Below are positions 46,296 through 54,872 of a DNA stretch of 64,000 nucleotides, one piece after another; positions within the stretch are counted from its first letter, which is position 1, and each line of letters opens with the position of its first letter. The notes below the pieces were generated by a model. It worked only from the letters and a program-made list of their open reading frames with translations, made no database searches and was not told where the DNA came from. The position numbers and the translations under genes were made by a program. The DNA comes from Rhizobium halophilum (GTDB lineage Bacteria; Pseudomonadota; Alphaproteobacteria; Rhizobiales; Rhizobiaceae), in assembly GCF_021648825.1 (NCBI RefSeq), contig NZ_JAKJHS010000006.1, positions 1 to 64,000 of the forward strand, read 5' to 3'.

Positions 46296-46504
46296 CGTCG
46301 GATCCACTCGCTACACATGCACCGATGGGGCGTTCTTCGCCCGGTTCGCAGATCACGCTGCCAACGGAGAACGATGGAACCGTAAACGGGTGGCGATTCA
46401 AATGCGTCGCTGGCTCTAAACCTTTCAGCAGGGTTACCAGCCGGTTTGGGGACATGGTTGACCAAGGCTGAAAACGAAGCGATGGCCATTAACGAGGGGA
46501 CACG

Positions 46505-47134
46505 ATGGAAAAGACCGGCATCATCATAGGCGAAGACGGGCTTTCCCGCTGTTTCTGGCACGGAGGGTTGGACGACTATCGCCGCTACCATGACGAGGAG
46601 TGGGGGCGGCCGGTGACCGATGACGTCCGGTTGTTCGAAAAGATCTGCCTCGAAGGTTTTCAGTCGGGGTTGTCGTGGCTGACGATCCTGCGCAAGCGGG
46701 AGAACTTCCGGGCCGCCTTCGCTGGCTTCGATTTTGAGAAGGTGGCATCGTTCGACCAGGACGACGTGGAGCGGTTGGTGGCCGATGCAGGGATCATCCG
46801 CCACCGTGGCAAGATCGTCTCGACCATCAACAACGCTCGCCGCGCGGTGGAACTGCGAGGCGAGTATGGCTCGCTCGCGAAATTCTTCTGGAGCTTCGAG
46901 CCGTCGCCTGCCGACCGTCCGGCCGTGATGGACCTTGCGACGCTGCGGGCGAACCCTACCACCGCAACGTCGATCCGTCTTTCGAAGGACCTGAAGAAAC
47001 GCGGCTGGACCTTTGTCGGCCCGACCACCGTCTACGCCTTCATGCAGGCCATGGGGCTGGTCAACGACCATCTGGCCGGCTGCTTCTGCCAGGCCGAGGT
47101 CGATCGGCTGCGGGCCAAGTTCATTCGCCCGTGA
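46505..47134 (+). CDS. tag: DNA-3-methyladenine glycosylase I
   Basis: The 209-residue base-excision repair enzyme removes 3-methyladenine from alkylated DNA. The family features are RCFWHGGLDDYRRYHDEEWGRP near the N-terminus (zinc Cys and His, aromatic pocket), FEKICLEGFQSGLSWLTILRKRE, and a C-terminal NDH-GCF zinc-ligand motif. The 3' end overlaps the convergent HAD gene by 14 bases. Confidence 0.95.
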   Translation: MEKTGIIIGEDGLSRCFWHGGLDDYRRYHDEEWGRPVTDDVRLFEKICLEGFQSGLSWLTILRKRENFRAAFAGFDFEKVASFDQDDVERLVADAGIIRHRGKIVSTINNARRAVELRGEYGSLAKFFWSFEPSPADRPAVMDLATLRANPTTATSIRLSKDLKKRGWTFVGPTTVYAFMQAMGLVNDHLAGCFCQAEVDRLRAKFIRP

Positions 47135-47825
47135 TCTCCGCCAGGACATCCCGCAACTGCCCCAGATGCTCGATCTGCCGGAAGCGGGGTGCGTCGGTCG
47201 GTGGCTCGACATGCTCCACCACCCAGGTCAGTTCGTGCGGGACGAAGACGCCGTAGCTGCCGGCGGCGATTGCCGGCACGATGTCGGACTTCAGCGAATT
47301 TCCCACCATCATCGCGCGGTCCGGCCCATCGGCGACCTTCGAGAAGATCCGCCGGTAGGTGGTGGCGCTCTTGTCGCTGACGATCTCGATCGCGTCGAAG
47401 AGTTCGCCGAGGCCGGATTGCGCCAGCTTGCGCTCCTGGTCGAAGAGGTCGCCCTTGGTGATCAGCACGAGCAGGTACTGGCCGTTGAGGGCATGAAGCG
47501 TCTCCTCCACATGCGGCAGCGTCTCGACAGGGTGGCGCAACAGCTCCCGGCCGATGTCAAGGATCTCGGCGATCGTCTTCGCGGGGACCTTGCCCTCGGT
47601 GATCTCGATCGCCGTCTCGATCATCGAAAGCGTGAAGCCCTTGATGCCGAAGCCGTAATGTTCAAGGTTCCGTTTCTCCGCCTCGAGCAGCCGCTCGGAG
47701 ACATGGGTTCCCTCGGCATAATCCCCAAGCAGCGTGACAAAATGGTCCTCCGTCAATCGATAGAACTGCTCGTTCTGCCAAAGCGTGTCGTCGGCGTCGA
47801 AGCCGATGGCCGTGATAGGGCGCAT
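47121..47825 (-). CDS. HAD-superfamily hydrolase
   Basis: The 234-residue phosphatase has motif I FDADDTLW (nucleophile Asp near residue 10), motif II LITKG, a Lys in VSDKSA and motif IV VGNSLKSDIVPAIAAG. The cap resembles YjjG/L-2-haloacid dehalogenase-type enzymes, but the nucleophile context is that of a phosphatase. GGAGG precedes the ATG at 47825. The substrate is unknown. Confidence 0.88.
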   Translation of the reverse strand: MRPITAIGFDADDTLWQNEQFYRLTEDHFVTLLGDYAEGTHVSERLLEAEKRNLEHYGFGIKGFTLSMIETAIEITEGKVPAKTIAEILDIGRELLRHPVETLPHVEETLHALNGQYLLVLITKGDLFDQERKLAQSGLGELFDAIEIVSDKSATTYRRIFSKVADGPDRAMMVGNSLKSDIVPAIAAGSYGVFVPHELTWVVEHVEPPTDAPRFRQIEHLGQLRDVLAEITGE

Positions 47826-47895
47826 GATCAATCCTCCAGCCTCCCATATGGACTGGGAGGAGAGCCGGGCAAGGACTCCTGCCCGGCTCCGCATG

Positions 47896-48267
47896 TTACC
47901 GGCCGCGTTCTTCCAGCCACTTGCGCATGTCGGCGATCTCCGCCTCCTGCGCCTTGATCACCTCTTCGGCGAGCTTGCGCATTTCCGGATCCTTGCCGTG
48001 TTCGAGCTGGATCTTCGCCATGTCGATAGCGCCCTGATGATGCGGGATCATGCTGCGCACGAAGTCGACATCGGCGTCACCGGTATAGTCGATCGCCATA
48101 TCCTCGTGCATCTTCAGGTTGGCGTCTTCGAATGCCTTGGCCACCGGATCGTCGGAGGCAGCTGCAGTGGTGTCGGCGTGACCGTGCCCGTGCATATCCT
48201 GCGCCATGACAGGGGTCATGAGAAGGAGCGCGAGCGCGGATGTCGTGATGAGGTGTCTTGCAGACAT
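47896..48267 (-). CDS. Periplasmic DUF305 (CopM-like) protein
   Basis: The 123-residue protein has a signal peptide (MSARHLITTSALALLLMTPVMAQ), a short His-rich HGHGHA segment, and the DUF305 core MHEDMAIDYTGDADVDFVRSMIPHHQGAIDMAKIQLEHG. The HHQGAIDMA motif with His and Met residues fits metal binding, and relatives include copper-binding CopM. It lies 42 bp downstream of a small secreted Cys-containing protein on the same strand, likely in one unit. Confidence 0.88.
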   Translation of the reverse strand: MSARHLITTSALALLLMTPVMAQDMHGHGHADTTAAASDDPVAKAFEDANLKMHEDMAIDYTGDADVDFVRSMIPHHQGAIDMAKIQLEHGKDPEMRKLAEEVIKAQEAEIADMRKWLEERGR

Positions 48268-48309
48268 GGTTCTTCCTATTTGTATCTCTGGTTTCGATTT
48301 GAGCTGAGT

Positions 48310-48681
48310 TCACATCACGAACTTCGGTGGGCGCTCCAGAGGTGACGGTCCGGAAGAGGAGATTCTTTTGGCCTTGTCCTCGACGCGATAGAAGGGGCGT
48401 CCGCTGTAGCCGACTTCACATGGACGGGGCGGCAGGAGGGCGGGGCAGATGATGCAGAAGGTCATTGAACAGGCGGCTTCACGCGCCTCGCCGGCGAGAC
48501 GGTGGCTCACCTGCCGTTCGGTCGAGGCGCTGGCGGAACGATCCTGATGGAGATGATGGCCCGTTGATCGCTCCGAAAGCGCAGGGGCTGGTACCGGCGC
48601 ATCGGCACGCACGGCGGCAGGCGAGACGCCTCCGGCGAACATCCAGAAGACCAGGAGCAGCAGCGCCGATAGATGCTTCAT
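48310..48681 (-). CDS. Small secreted Cys-containing protein, unknown
   Basis: The 123-residue protein has a clear signal peptide (MKHLSALLLLVFWMFAGGVSPAAVRA), a His/Ser/Arg-rich middle, and a Cys cluster ACSMTFCIICPALLPPRPC in the C-terminal half. I do not recognise a family with certainty; the layout resembles small DUF2946-like proteins found near metal-handling genes. It probably forms a two-gene unit with the DUF305 protein, which hints at copper or another thiophilic metal. Confidence 0.6.
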   Translation of the reverse strand: MKHLSALLLLVFWMFAGGVSPAAVRADAPVPAPALSERSTGHHLHQDRSASASTERQVSHRLAGEAREAACSMTFCIICPALLPPRPCEVGYSGRPFYRVEDKAKRISSSGPSPLERPPKFVM

Positions 48682-48721
48682 GCCAAACTGCTTACTCCTG
48701 AATTGCGGCATTGCAATCGTG

Positions 48722-49486
48722 CTATCGCAGGATCCGCTTCGCGATGACCTGATGGACAATCTGATAGTCTCTGCCTTGCTCCCCGAACGGCACGACGGGC
48801 CAAGGCCAATGCTCGTCGGCATCCGGCGCCGGTACCCCATGCATGAGGTCTGCCGACTCCAGCGTCTCGCCGGAGCGGCCGACGATCCTGTAGGCGACAT
48901 CCGTCAGGAGAATCGTCGTGCAGGGCAGGGCCGTCAGATCTCCCAGATGTGCCTCGATGAGTTGCGATACGACATCTGCCGGTGAAACATCCTTGGCCTG
49001 TTCAAGGCGGCGCTCGGCACCGACGCCGATCTGCGACAGCAGGTTTGCCGAAACGACCAGGTCGAGATACGGAACTTGCCGCAGGAACGAAAGCGGTTCG
49101 GGCAGCTTTCCGGCCAACGCATCGCCAAGCCCGGAGAGGTCGCGATGGACGAGCCGCACATTGCCCAACCGCTTTGCCTGCAGCCACATTCGCACGCTCG
49201 CCAGATGCACGAGATCAACCAGCACCACCGTGTCGAAAGCGCTGGATAGCTCCTGGATCGGCACGTCGCGCAACAGGCCGGACCCGAGTACAACCGCCGT
49301 GCGCCTCTGCCGCATCCGACCGATCGTGTCGGCAATGAACCGCCGGCAGTTTTCCTCATGTGCCGCCCACTCGTCCTTGCAACGTGTGGCGCGCGACCAG
49401 AGGCTGACCGAGGAGCCAACGAAAGGGCGAAATTCGCTTGGTGTCACCGGAGTGGTCGCGGCGAACTGAAGGGCTTCGATGATCAT
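48722..49486 (-). CDS. Conserved hypothetical protein with methyltransferase-like fold signature
   Basis: The 254-residue cytosolic protein has a Rossmann-like start AVVLGSGLLRDVPIQELSS, then VVLVDLVHLASVR and LVVSANLLSQIG. This order resembles SAM-dependent methyltransferase motifs I, II and IV. No catalytic signature identifies a substrate. It sits just downstream of a toxin-antitoxin pair with a three-base gap after the toxin stop, but it is probably an independent core gene. Confidence 0.65.
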   Translation of the reverse strand: MIIEALQFAATTPVTPSEFRPFVGSSVSLWSRATRCKDEWAAHEENCRRFIADTIGRMRQRRTAVVLGSGLLRDVPIQELSSAFDTVVLVDLVHLASVRMWLQAKRLGNVRLVHRDLSGLGDALAGKLPEPLSFLRQVPYLDLVVSANLLSQIGVGAERRLEQAKDVSPADVVSQLIEAHLGDLTALPCTTILLTDVAYRIVGRSGETLESADLMHGVPAPDADEHWPWPVVPFGEQGRDYQIVHQVIAKRILR

Positions 49487-49489
49487 CAG

Positions 49490-49759
49490 TTAGCGGTCGA
49501 TCTCGCGCCGCTGGCCGATTTCCACGACCAGCACGACGAGCCTCTGATCCTGGATGTCGCAGATGATGCGATAGTCGCCGACGCGGTAGCGCCAGTGACC
49601 GCCAAGGGCGTGGCCTTTCAGTGCAGTGCCGAGCTCACGAGGATTATCATGTGTCGCCAAGCGGTCTTCCAGGAAGGCAACGATCCGCGCGGCGTCGCTT
49701 GATGCCAGACGCTGTAGCTGCTTTTCCGCCTTGGCCCGGAACTCAATCGCCCAGGCCAA
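49490..49759 (-). CDS. RelE/ParE-family toxin
   Basis: The 89-residue protein has the RelE/ParE pattern: the N-terminal strand WAIEFRAKAEKQLQRL, the Lys/Arg-containing middle (ALKGHALGGHWRYRVGDYRIICDI) and the C-terminal strand VVLVVEIGQRREIDR. RelE members are mRNA interferases, ParE members target gyrase; the WRYRVGDYRI segment favours RelE-like. It overlaps the antitoxin gene by 17 bases, with the antitoxin upstream as expected. Confidence 0.88.
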   Translation of the reverse strand: MAWAIEFRAKAEKQLQRLASSDAARIVAFLEDRLATHDNPRELGTALKGHALGGHWRYRVGDYRIICDIQDQRLVVLVVEIGQRREIDR

Positions 49760-49973
49760 GTCTCTGCTTCACTTCTTCAAGAGTGTAAGTAGGCTCACCA
49801 TCGCGAATGCTTTGCATCGCCGCTTCGGCTGCAGCTATATCGTGCAGGTCCTCCAGATGCTGCTCGATGACGTCGCGCAGATAGGCATCTGTCGCGGCCC
49901 CTGCTTCCGCGGCATATTCCTCGACGAGCTTCAGCATCTCGTCCGGCATCTCGATCGTGACGCGCTTGTTCAT
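49743..49973 (-). CDS. Ribbon-helix-helix antitoxin (RelB/DinJ-like)
   Basis: The 76-residue protein begins with the strand-helix-helix DNA-binding motif MNKRVTIEMPDEMLKLVEEYA. It ends in an acidic C-terminus that would wrap the toxin (EEVKQRLGLGD). It neutralises the adjacent toxin and autoregulates the operon. ATG 49973 has GAAAGGG upstream; a longer frame starting 33 bases earlier was not used. The pair lies about 140 bp from the divergent hisS. Confidence 0.87.
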   Translation of the reverse strand: MNKRVTIEMPDEMLKLVEEYAAEAGAATDAYLRDVIEQHLEDLHDIAAAEAAMQSIRDGEPTYTLEEVKQRLGLGD

Positions 49974-50116
49974 GGCGGTGACCCTTTCGTGCTGCACATA
50001 TACCATCGCAGCCGTCCCTTCGCCAGCCGGCCGCCCTTGCCGCTCCTCTCTCCATCCTCTAAGAAACCGCTCACGAAATCCGGCCCTTCCGGGCCGCCGG
50101 CAATGGACATCCGATC

Positions 50117-51709
50117 ATGAGCGAGAAGCAGAAGAAACCCCAGAAGCTGAAGGCCCGCCTGCCGCGTGGCTTCGTCGATCGCTCGGCTGCCGATATCCAT
50201 GCCACCAACGAGATGATCGCCAAGATCCGCGAGGTCTACGAGCGCTACGGCTTCGATCCGGTCGAGACGCCGCTCTTCGAGTATACGGACGCCCTCGGAA
50301 AGTTCCTGCCGGATGCCGATCGCCCGAACGAGGGTGTCTTCTCGCTGCAGGACGATGACGACCAGTGGATGAGCCTGCGCTACGACCTGACGGCGCCACT
50401 TGCCCGCCATGTCGCGGAAAACTTCAACGAGATCCAGCTGCCGTTCCGCACCTATCGCGCCGGCTATGTCTTCCGCAACGAGAAGCCTGGCCCCGGCCGC
50501 TTCCGCCAGTTCATGCAGTTCGACGCGGATACCGTCGGCGCACCAGGCGTCCAGGCCGATGCCGAGATGTGCATGATGATGGCCGATACGATGGAAGCGC
50601 TAGGACTTGAGGGGCAGTATGTAATTCGTGTCAACAATCGTAAGATTCTTGATGGCGTGATGGAAGCTATCGGTCTGGGCGGTGACGACAAGGCTGGACA
50701 GCGTTTGACCGTGCTGCGCGCCATCGACAAGCTCGACAAGTTCGGCGACGAGGGTGTGAAGCTCTTGCTCGGCGAAGGTCGCAAGGATGAAAGCGGTGAT
50801 TTCACCAAGGGTGCGGGGCTGGATCACGCATCCATAGACAAGATAATGCATGTCGTAATCTTCAGCACTCCAGACGAACTTTTCCACACCTTGGAGTCAC
50901 CTAAACCTGACGCACTGGACAACGATAATCTCAGGAGTGGTCTGAAGGAGTTGAACCTGATGGCAACTATGTTCCTCGCCGCTGGTTACGGCCCGGACCG
51001 CATCAAGATCGATCCTTCCGTCGTCCGCGGCCTCGAATATTACACCGGCCCCGTCTTCGAAGCCGAACTGACCTTCGACGTCACCAACGAGAAGGGAGAG
51101 AAGGTCGTCTTCGGCTCCGTCGGCGGCGGCGGGCGCTATGACGGGCTCGTCTCGCGCTTCATGGGCCAGCCGGTGCCGGCCACGGGCTTTTCCATCGGCG
51201 TCTCGCGCCTCATGACGGCGCTGAAGAACCTCGGCAAACTCGGTCAGGACGAGGTACTTGGCCCGGTTATCGTCACGGTCATGGATGGACAGGATATCGA
51301 TGCGCTCGGCCGCTACCAGCGCTTCACGCAGGAACTGCGTAACGCGAAGTGTGAGAAGTTCCCAAATGGCATCCGCGCCGAAATGTACCAGGGCAACTGG
51401 AAGAAGTTCGGCAACCAGCTGAAATATGCCGACCGCCGCGGCTCGCCGATCGCCATCATCCAGGGCGGCGACGAGCGCGCAGAGGGCGTGGTGCAGATCA
51501 AGGACCTGATCGAAGGCAAGCGGCTCTCTGGAGAGATCGAGGACAATGCCGCCTGGCGCGAGGCCCGCGTGGCGCAGGAAATTGTGCCGGAAGCCGAACT
51601 CGTCGCCAAGGTGAAGGAGATCCTGGCGGCTCAGGCGGAAGACCGTCGGCGGGGACTTGGCATACCCTACGACCCTAATCAGATCGGTGACACTGATGAC
51701 GATGTTTGA
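50117..51709 (+). CDS. hisS: Histidyl-tRNA synthetase
   Basis: The 530-residue class II synthetase charges tRNA-His. It has [20 protein letters not shown] at the N-terminus, motif 2 ([27 protein letters not shown]), the His-specific [14 protein letters not shown] and motif 3 ([12 protein letters not shown]). Between motif 2 and GLEYYTG, an insertion (nucleotides 50610-50960) uses codons that are rare elsewhere in the gene (AGG, ATA, GTA). The alphaproteobacterial enzyme is naturally of this length class. It opens the hisS-hisZ-hisG cluster. Confidence 0.96.
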   Translation: MSEKQKKPQKLKARLPRGFVDRSAADIHATNEMIAKIREVYERYGFDPVETPLFEYTDALGKFLPDADRPNEGVFSLQDDDDQWMSLRYDLTAPLARHVAENFNEIQLPFRTYRAGYVFRNEKPGPGRFRQFMQFDADTVGAPGVQADAEMCMMMADTMEALGLEGQYVIRVNNRKILDGVMEAIGLGGDDKAGQRLTVLRAIDKLDKFGDEGVKLLLGEGRKDESGDFTKGAGLDHASIDKIMHVVIFSTPDELFHTLESPKPDALDNDNLRSGLKELNLMATMFLAAGYGPDRIKIDPSVVRGLEYYTGPVFEAELTFDVTNEKGEKVVFGSVGGGGRYDGLVSRFMGQPVPATGFSIGVSRLMTALKNLGKLGQDEVLGPVIVTVMDGQDIDALGRYQRFTQELRNAKCEKFPNGIRAEMYQGNWKKFGNQLKYADRRGSPIAIIQGGDERAEGVVQIKDLIEGKRLSGEIEDNAAWREARVAQEIVPEAELVAKVKEILAAQAEDRRRGLGIPYDPNQIGDTDDDV

Positions 51710-51718
51710 GCGTTACGC

Positions 51719-52840
51719 ATGCCGCTGATCGACATGCCGGAATTTGCCGGCGACCTGCTGGAGGAGTTCGAGACGCGCCGGACGGTGCGGGTCAACACGC
51801 CGGTGATCCAGCCGGCCGAGCCGTTTCTGGATATGGCCGGCGAGGACCTGCGCCGCCGCATCTTCCTGACGGAAAGCGAAACGGGCGCGAGCCTCTGCCT
51901 GCGTCCCGAATTCACCATCCCCGTCTGCCTGCGCCACATCGAGACCGCGACCGGCACGCCGAAGCGCTATTCCTATCTCGGAGAAGTCTTCCGCCAGCGC
52001 CGTGAAGGCTCCCATGAGTTCTACCAGGCCGGGATTGAAGACCTCGGCGAAACCGACGTCGCCAGCGCGGACGCCCGGGCGATCGCCGACGCGGCCGGCA
52101 TCCTCTCCCGTTTGCTGCCTGGCCGCGCCCTGACGCTCACCCTTGGCGATCAGGCCGTCTTTGAAGCCGTCGTGAAGGCGCTCGGCCTGCCGCTCGGCTG
52201 GCAGAAGCGGCTGATACAGGCGTTCGGCGACATGGCGCATCTCGAGGCGCTTCTGGAGCGGCTGGCACGGCCGCAGCCGGTTGCCGGACTTAACTCGGAA
52301 ATAGCCGATCTCGTCACTTCCGGCAGCGAGGACGAACTGGTCGCCCGGATCGATCGGACCATGCAGGAAACCGGCTATTCCACCAATGCAAGCCGCTCGC
52401 CCACCGAAATCGCTCGTCGGTTGAAGGAAAAGCTGACGCTGGCGGAAACAAAGCTCGACGGCAGCGCGCTTCTGCTCTTGCGTGAATTCCTGACGCTGCG
52501 GCTGCCTTTGTCCGAGGCATCTGCTGCGCTCGCGGGTTTCGCCGACGCAGCAGGCTTGAAGCTCGGCTCGGCCATTGCCCAGTTCGATGCGCGACTTGCA
52601 GCCCTCTCCAATATTGGCGTGGATCTCTCGTCCATGACCTATCGCGCCGCCTTCGGCCGCCCTCTGGACTATTACACGGGCCTGGTTTTTGAGGTGACGG
52701 AAGCGGAGGCATCGGCGGTTCTGGCGGGCGGCGGTCGGTTCGACAGGCTGTTGACGCTGCTTGGTGCGACCGACCACATCCCGGCAGTCGGCTTCTCGCT
52801 CTGGCTCGACCGGATCGAAATGGCGAGGGCATCTCGATGA
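51719..52840 (+). CDS. hisZ: ATP phosphoribosyltransferase regulatory subunit HisZ
   Basis: The 373-residue paralogue of histidyl-tRNA synthetase lacks full catalytic function ([15 protein letters not shown] and [28 protein letters not shown] recall motif 2; [11 protein letters not shown] and GGRFDRLL recall the His site). It binds the short HisG to form the active, histidine-sensitive enzyme. It starts 9 bp after hisS and overlaps hisG by four bases. HisZ occurs only with short HisG, as seen here. Confidence 0.94.
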   Translation: MPLIDMPEFAGDLLEEFETRRTVRVNTPVIQPAEPFLDMAGEDLRRRIFLTESETGASLCLRPEFTIPVCLRHIETATGTPKRYSYLGEVFRQRREGSHEFYQAGIEDLGETDVASADARAIADAAGILSRLLPGRALTLTLGDQAVFEAVVKALGLPLGWQKRLIQAFGDMAHLEALLERLARPQPVAGLNSEIADLVTSGSEDELVARIDRTMQETGYSTNASRSPTEIARRLKEKLTLAETKLDGSALLLLREFLTLRLPLSEASAALAGFADAAGLKLGSAIAQFDARLAALSNIGVDLSSMTYRAAFGRPLDYYTGLVFEVTEAEASAVLAGGGRFDRLLTLLGATDHIPAVGFSLWLDRIEMARASR

Positions 52841-53550
52841 AGACCCTCACGCTTGCATTGCCCTCCAAGGGACGCATCAAGGAAGATACCGCAGCCATCT
52901 TCGCACGCGCGGGTCTGACGATATTAGCCATCGGCAATGACCGGTCCTATCGTGGCCGGATAGACGGGATGGACGGAGTAGAGATTGCCTATCTTTCGGC
53001 ATCCGAGATCGCCCGCGAACTGGCGAGCGGCGCGGTGGATTTCGGCGTCACCGGGGAGGACCTGGTGCGCGAGGGCATGGCTGGCGTCGACGAGAAGGTG
53101 GAGTTCTGCGCCCGCCTCGGCTTCGGACAGGCCGATGTCGTCGTCGCCGTTCCGGAAATCTGGCTGGATGTCGAGACCATGGCGGATCTCGGCGACGTCG
53201 CCGCGGATTTCCGCGCCCGCCACGGCCGACGCCTGGCGATCGCCACGAAGTACTGGCGCCTGACGCAGCAGTTCTTTTCGCGCCAGCACGGCATCCAGCT
53301 CTACCGCATCGTTGAAAGCCTCGGCGCCACGGAAGGCGCGCCGGCCGCGGGGCAGGCGGACATCATCGTCGACATCACCTCGACCGGCTCGACACTGAAG
53401 GCCAATCATCTGAAGATCCTGAGCGACGGCGTGATCCTGAAGAGCCAGGCCTGCTTGGTGCGCGCTCGAAAGGCCGAGCATGATGCGGATCCACGGGTCG
53501 AGCAGATCGTTCGCGCAGTAAGATCGGTCACCGGCGGCACTGATGACTGA
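52837..53550 (+). CDS. hisG: ATP phosphoribosyltransferase catalytic subunit HisG (short form)
   Basis: The 237-residue enzyme joins ATP and PRPP in the first step of histidine biosynthesis. It shows [15 protein letters not shown], the family [11 protein letters not shown] and the PRPP loop [17 protein letters not shown]. It lacks the C-terminal regulatory domain of long HisG, consistent with the adjacent hisZ. It is coupled to hisZ and to the following methyltransferase gene by overlaps. Confidence 0.95.
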   Translation: MKTLTLALPSKGRIKEDTAAIFARAGLTILAIGNDRSYRGRIDGMDGVEIAYLSASEIARELASGAVDFGVTGEDLVREGMAGVDEKVEFCARLGFGQADVVVAVPEIWLDVETMADLGDVAADFRARHGRRLAIATKYWRLTQQFFSRQHGIQLYRIVESLGATEGAPAAGQADIIVDITSTGSTLKANHLKILSDGVILKSQACLVRARKAEHDADPRVEQIVRAVRSVTGGTDD

Positions 53551-54145
53551 AGACGAGAACATTATCGCTCTTTATGAGCGGTACGCGCGGGCCTTCGACG
53601 AACTGCGCGGTAAGAACCTGTTCGAGAAGTCATGGCTCGACCGCTTCACCTCCTTGTTGCCGGCTGGCGGCACGGTGCTTGATCTCGGCTGCGGTTCGGG
53701 CGAGCCGATCGCCGCGGATCTCGCCTCTCGCGGCTACCGTTTGACTGGCGTCGACAGCTCGCAGACGCTGATCGATCTATGCAAGCAGCGCTTGTCCGGG
53801 CACCAGTGGATCGTCCGCGACATGCGCAGGCTGCCGCCCGGCCGTACCTTCAACGGCATCATCGCCTGGCACAGTTTCTTTCACCTGAACCCGGAAGATC
53901 AGCGGCGGATGTTCCCCGTCTTCTCCTATCTGTCGGCGCCGGGCGGAGCTCTCATGTTCACGGCCGGTCATTTTGCCGGCATCGCCATGGGTGAGTTCGG
54001 GGGCGAACCGCTCTACCACGCCAGCCTCGCCCGCGAAGACTATGCGCAACTGTTGGAAGAGAACGGCTTCCGGCTGGTCGCGCAGGTCGACCAGGATCCG
54101 GCCTGCGGTGGCGCAACCGTCTGGCTGGCGCAGCGCCGCACCTAG
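53543..54145 (+). CDS. Class I SAM-dependent methyltransferase
   Basis: The 200-residue protein has the SAM-binding motif [11 protein letters not shown] (about residue 45), an acidic end of strand 2 ([11 protein letters not shown]), and [19 protein letters not shown] at motif IV. The substrate is unknown. It overlaps hisG by eight bases and is presumably cotranscribed with the his genes. A SAM methyltransferase at this place does not belong to the known histidine pathway. Confidence 0.88.
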   Translation: MTEDENIIALYERYARAFDELRGKNLFEKSWLDRFTSLLPAGGTVLDLGCGSGEPIAADLASRGYRLTGVDSSQTLIDLCKQRLSGHQWIVRDMRRLPPGRTFNGIIAWHSFFHLNPEDQRRMFPVFSYLSAPGGALMFTAGHFAGIAMGEFGGEPLYHASLAREDYAQLLEENGFRLVAQVDQDPACGGATVWLAQRRT

Positions 54146-54149
54146 CAAA

Positions 54150-54182
54150 GAAAAAGGCGCCGGACCTGTCTGGTCCAGCGCC
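54150..54182 (-). terminator. Rho-independent terminator for the DoxX gene
   Basis: An imperfect hairpin (GGCGC-N-GGACC / GGTCC-N-GCGCC with loop TGTCT) read on the minus strand is followed by a T run (complement of AAAAA). It lies between the two convergent genes. Confidence 0.75.
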
Positions 54183-54209
54183 CCGTCCTGGGAGGGACTT
54201 AGGTCGAGC

Positions 54210-54668
54210 TTATGCGGCGACGGCGACGGAACCGCCCGCCCGGCGGGCGTCCAGCGAGTAGGCGCCGGCACCAGCGGCGGCAAGCACCAGGAAGCCGCCC
54301 GCAATCGTCAGGTTCTTCATCATCATTAGGCCGTTGAACATCGTCAGCAGGTTGTTGGCGGCTTCCGGGAAATCAGGCACGGCGATGGCGCCCGAGTGGA
54401 AGACCAGGCCGGTGAAGACTGTGAAGGCGGCCAGCAGGATCGCTGCGATCCGGGTTTGGAAGCCGACAATGACGGCCAGCCCGGCGACGAGTTCGAATAT
54501 ACCGGCGAGATAGGCGAGAGCCGTCGCGGCCGGGAAGCCGGCGCCGGCGATCATGCCGGCAGTGCCGGCGGGATCGACGACCTTGGAATAGCCAGACATG
54601 ATGAACATGGCTGAGAGAAGCACGCGGCCGGCGAGCAGCAGAAGGTTGTTGGTGGTCGTGTTGAGCAT
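54210..54668 (-). CDS. DoxX-family membrane protein
   Basis: The 152-residue protein has four membrane spans and the DoxX pattern LLLAGRVLLSAMFIMSGYSKVVDPAGTAGMIAGAGFP at the N-terminus, with KNLTIAGGFLVLAAAGAG near the end. DoxX-like proteins take part in redox or thiosulfate/sulfur-stress functions in some bacteria; the role here is not determinable. It is convergent with the his cluster and ends in a terminator. Confidence 0.88.
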   Translation of the reverse strand: MLNTTTNNLLLLAGRVLLSAMFIMSGYSKVVDPAGTAGMIAGAGFPAATALAYLAGIFELVAGLAVIVGFQTRIAAILLAAFTVFTGLVFHSGAIAVPDFPEAANNLLTMFNGLMMMKNLTIAGGFLVLAAAGAGAYSLDARRAGGSVAVAA

Positions 54669-54872
54669 GGGAGGTCTCCCGAAAATGGTTGGCGTGAGCG
54701 GTTCAGGTCATCGAAATGCTGACTGCTATGTGACGCGTTTTCGGAAGAGAAGAAAGATGAACAATAGAAGACAGTTCGTCATCTGATATTGAACGATCAG
54801 ACGTCGCTGCCGGTGGATTGACAGCGTCTTTGAAGAGTTGCGTTATTGGTGGGGCTTGAAGGAGGCGACGCA

